From positions 16,107,485-16,171,484 of the forward strand of contig NC_088296.1 in the NCBI RefSeq assembly GCF_032854445.1: a DNA stretch of 64,000 nucleotides, written 5' to 3'. Made by a program: the position numbers and the translations under genes. Under the pieces are notes generated by a model that saw only the letters and a list, made by a program, of their open reading frames with translations, had not been told where the DNA came from and ran no database searches. Positions 61,709-64,000 of this stretch are shown here, piece by piece. This stretch comes from Liolophura sinensis. Taxonomy: Eukaryota; Mollusca; Polyplacophora; Chitonida; Chitonidae. Position 1 is the first letter of the stretch, and each line of letters starts with the position of its first letter.

Positions 61709-63515
61709 TTTGGCCATCCAGCCGATAAGTGTATGGACTGAGCCCACTAGTACAAAGCGTCCAGTCGATAAGTGTATGGACTGAGCCCACTAGTACAAAA
61801 CGTCCAGCCGATAAGTGTATGGACTGAGCCCACTAGTACAAAGCGTCCAGCCGATAAGTGTATGGACTGAGCCTACTAGTACAAAGTGCCCAGCCGATGA
61901 GTGTATGGACTGAGTCCACTAGTACAAAGCGTCCAGCCGATGAGTGTATGGACTGAGTCCACTAATACAAAGCGTCCAGCCGATGAGTGTATGGACTTAG
62001 TCCACTAGTACAAAGCGTCCAGCCGATGAGTGTATGGACTGAGCCTACTAGTACAGAGAGTCCAGCCGATGAGTGTATGGACTGAGTCCACTATTACAAA
62101 GCGTCCAGACGATAAGTGTATGGACTGATCCCACTATTACAAAGCGTCCAGCCGATGAGTGTATGGGCTGAGCCTACAAGTACAAAGTGCCCAGCCGATG
62201 AGTGTATGGACTGAGTCCACTAGTACAAAGCGTCCAGCCGATGAGTGTATGGACTGAGTCCACTAATACAAAGCGTCCAGCCGATGAGTGTATGGACTTA
62301 GTCCACTAGTACAAAGCGTCCAGCCGATGAGTGTATGGACTGAGCCTACTAGTACAGAGAGTCCAGCCGATGAGTGTATGGACTGAGTCCACTATTACAA
62401 AGCGTCCAGACGATAAGTGTATGGACTGATCCCACTATTACAAAGCGTCCAGCCGATGAGTGTATGGACTGAGTCCACTAGCACAAAGCGCCCAGCCGAT
62501 GAGTGTATGGACTGAGTCCACTAGTACAAAGCGTCCAGCCGATAAACGTATGGACTGAGCCTACTAGTACAAAGCGTCCATGTATGGACTGATCCGACTA
62601 TTACAAAGCGTCCAGCGGATGAGTGTATGGACTGAGCCTATTGGTGCAAAGCGTCCAGCCGATGAGTGTATGGACTGAGTCCACTAGTACAAAGCGTCCA
62701 GCCGATGAGTGTATGGACTTAGTCCACTAGTACAAAGCGTCCAGCCGATGAGTGTATGGACTGAGTCCACTAGTACAAAACGTCCAGCCGATGAGTGTAT
62801 GGACTGAGTCCACTAGTACAAAGCGTCCAGCCGATAAATGTATGGACTGATCCCACTATTACAAAGCGTCCAGCCGATGAGTGTGTGGACTGAGTCCACT
62901 AGTACAAAGCGTCCAGCCGATGAGTGTATGGAACGAGTCCATTAGTACAAAGTGCTCAGCAGATAAGTGTATGGACTGAGCATACTAGTACAAATCGTCC
63001 AGCGGATGAGTGTATGGACTGAGTCCACTAGTACAAGGCGTCCAGCCGATAAGTGTATGGACTGAGCCTACTAGTACAAAACGTCCAGCCGATGAGTGTA
63101 TGGGCTGAGTCCACTATTACAAAGTGCCCAGCCGATGAGTGAATAGACTGAGTCCACTTGTTCAAAGTGTCCAGCCGATGAGTGTATGGACTAAGTCCAC
63201 TAGTACAAAGCGTCCAGCCGATGAGTGTATGGACTGAGTCCACTAATACAAAGCGTCCAGCCGATGAGTGTATGGACTGGGTCCACTAATACAAAGCGTC
63301 CAGCCGATGAGGGTATGGACTGAGCCTAGTAGTACAAAGTGCCCAGCCGATGAGTGTATGGACTGAGCCCACTAATACAAAGCGTCCAACCGATGAGTGT
63401 ATGGACCGAGTCCACTAATACAAAGCGTCCAGCCGATGAGTGTATGGACTGAGTCCACTAGTACAAAGCGTCCAGCCGATGAGTTTTTGGACTGAGTCCT
63501 CTAGTACAAAGCGTC
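61709..63515 (+). repeat. 43-bp minisatellite II, about 42 copies
   Basis: Unit agcgtccagccgatgagtgt, then atggactgagtccactagta and caa. A block of seven variant units near 61871 recurs near 62172, exactly 301 bp (7 units) away. The last unit runs into the pyrimidine tract and splice acceptor of gene D. Confidence 0.97.
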
Positions 63516-63533
63516 TTCTCTCTTCTCTTGCAG

Positions 63534-63932
63534 ATATTTTTCACCCTTTTATTCTCGTCGTAAACATAGTACGTGCCATTCTGTCCATGTTGTCGGTCGT
63601 CTTGGTGGCTCTCGCTGTCACAGATGTATCTCTTGCTTCTGACGTTTGGAGCAGACTTAAGATGGATTGTGGGGTTTCCGTCTGGTCCCATTGGTATCTC
63701 TAGTTACCGGACCCGCACCCGGACTATCTTTAGGCCACCACAAAATGGCGGTGCTCCCTGCCCACACCTAACCGAAACTAAGGCGAAGGTCGACTGCTCG
63801 ACTGCGAGGTGTCCGACTGGTCGACATGGGAGCCCACCAACAGTTCAGGTTACCGGACCCATACTCGCGCCCTCCTGAAGCAGACACAAAATGGCTGAGA
63901 TCCCTACCCTCATCTCACCGAAACCGACTTGG
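63534..63932 (+). pseudogene. Gene D: degenerate first coding exon of a TSP1-like / VWA paralog
   Basis: It begins after TTGCAG|ATATTTTTC, as in A-C, and ends at a matching donor G|GTAAG at 63932/63933. The usual ATG is ATA here; the next Met (63587) would still give a signal-like MLSVVLVALAVTDVSLA. The TSP1-like module starts normally (RLKMDCGVSVWSHW), then a deletion shifts the frame, and RTRTIFRPPQNGGAPCPHL continues in another frame. About 135 bp on, a second module copy follows (DCEVSDWSTWEPTNSSGYR), with a stop where NGG should be and Tyr for the second Cys. FRPPQNGGAPC is closest to gene B. It is likely a pseudogene, though assembly errors or unseen exons beyond the window are possible. 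Confidence 0.7.
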
Positions 63933-64000
63933 GTAAGTTAGAAATGGAGGATGTGTGCACGCATTTCGTTTTCATGACAATGGTTTCACATTCATATCGT
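63933..64000 (+). other. Presumed start of gene D intron
   Basis: Follows the donor-like GTAAGTTAG. The VWA exons of D, if present, would lie beyond the window. Confidence 0.4.

Overview
The window looks like nuclear DNA of a marine invertebrate, most likely a mollusc (a bivalve or another lophotrochozoan). It is AT-rich and intron-rich, has no bacterial operon structure, and is saturated with two tRNA-derived SINE families. One ends in a TTTA tail after a 'gattggtgttttacgcc' block. The other ends in a GTGA tail after a 'gtacttaacaattttt'-like block. I have the impression of seeing such SINEs in lophotrochozoan genomes, but that is memory; the species is not determined here.

The only convincing protein-coding genes form one paralogous family in four copies: A (minus, 6042-8517), B (minus, 26368-32451), C (plus, 48836-53426) and D (plus, 63534-63932, degenerate and cut by the window end). 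A, B and C each splice from three coding exons with both introns in phase 1, giving proteins of 332, 323 and 332 residues. The order is signal peptide, a reduced thrombospondin type-1-like module with two cysteines, a furin-type R-x-(K/R)-R site followed by Gln, and a von Willebrand factor A (VWA) domain with an intact metal-binding (MIDAS) motif. All four copies share a splice acceptor just upstream of the start codon, so an untranslated first exon probably lies further upstream in each. A and B point left, C and D point right, so B and C diverge. The products would be secreted, probably extracellular-matrix or ligand-binding proteins; the partner cannot be read from sequence.

Layout. 1-5.3 kb: one arm of an inverted repeat, a 35-bp array, short repeats and old SINEs. 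5.9-8.8 kb: gene A. 8.8-13.2 kb: mostly featureless. 13.2-15.5 kb: a TTAA-flanked MITE holding a fresh SINE, a decayed C2H2 zinc finger beside a 14-bp array, and the other inverted-repeat arm. 16.7-17.7 kb: a palindromic MITE and a broken Cys-rich gene. 18.4-25.5 kb: SINEs, a 53-bp array, a LINE split by a second TTAA MITE, and a Penelope-like RT fragment. 26.2-32.5 kb: gene B, whose first intron holds a 3-kb array of a 36-bp unit. 32.5-48.7 kb: intergenic, with 47-, 66- and 43-bp arrays, nested SINEs, a foldback-like element and a long hairpin. 48.8-53.5 kb: gene C. 53.5-61.7 kb: SINEs, arrays and inverted repeats. 61.7-63.5 kb: a second 43-bp array running directly into gene D.

Many long open frames (up to about 560 codons) lie inside arrays whose unit lacks stops. 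I treat them as repeats, not genes. No rRNA, CRISPR or convincing functional tRNA gene was seen.
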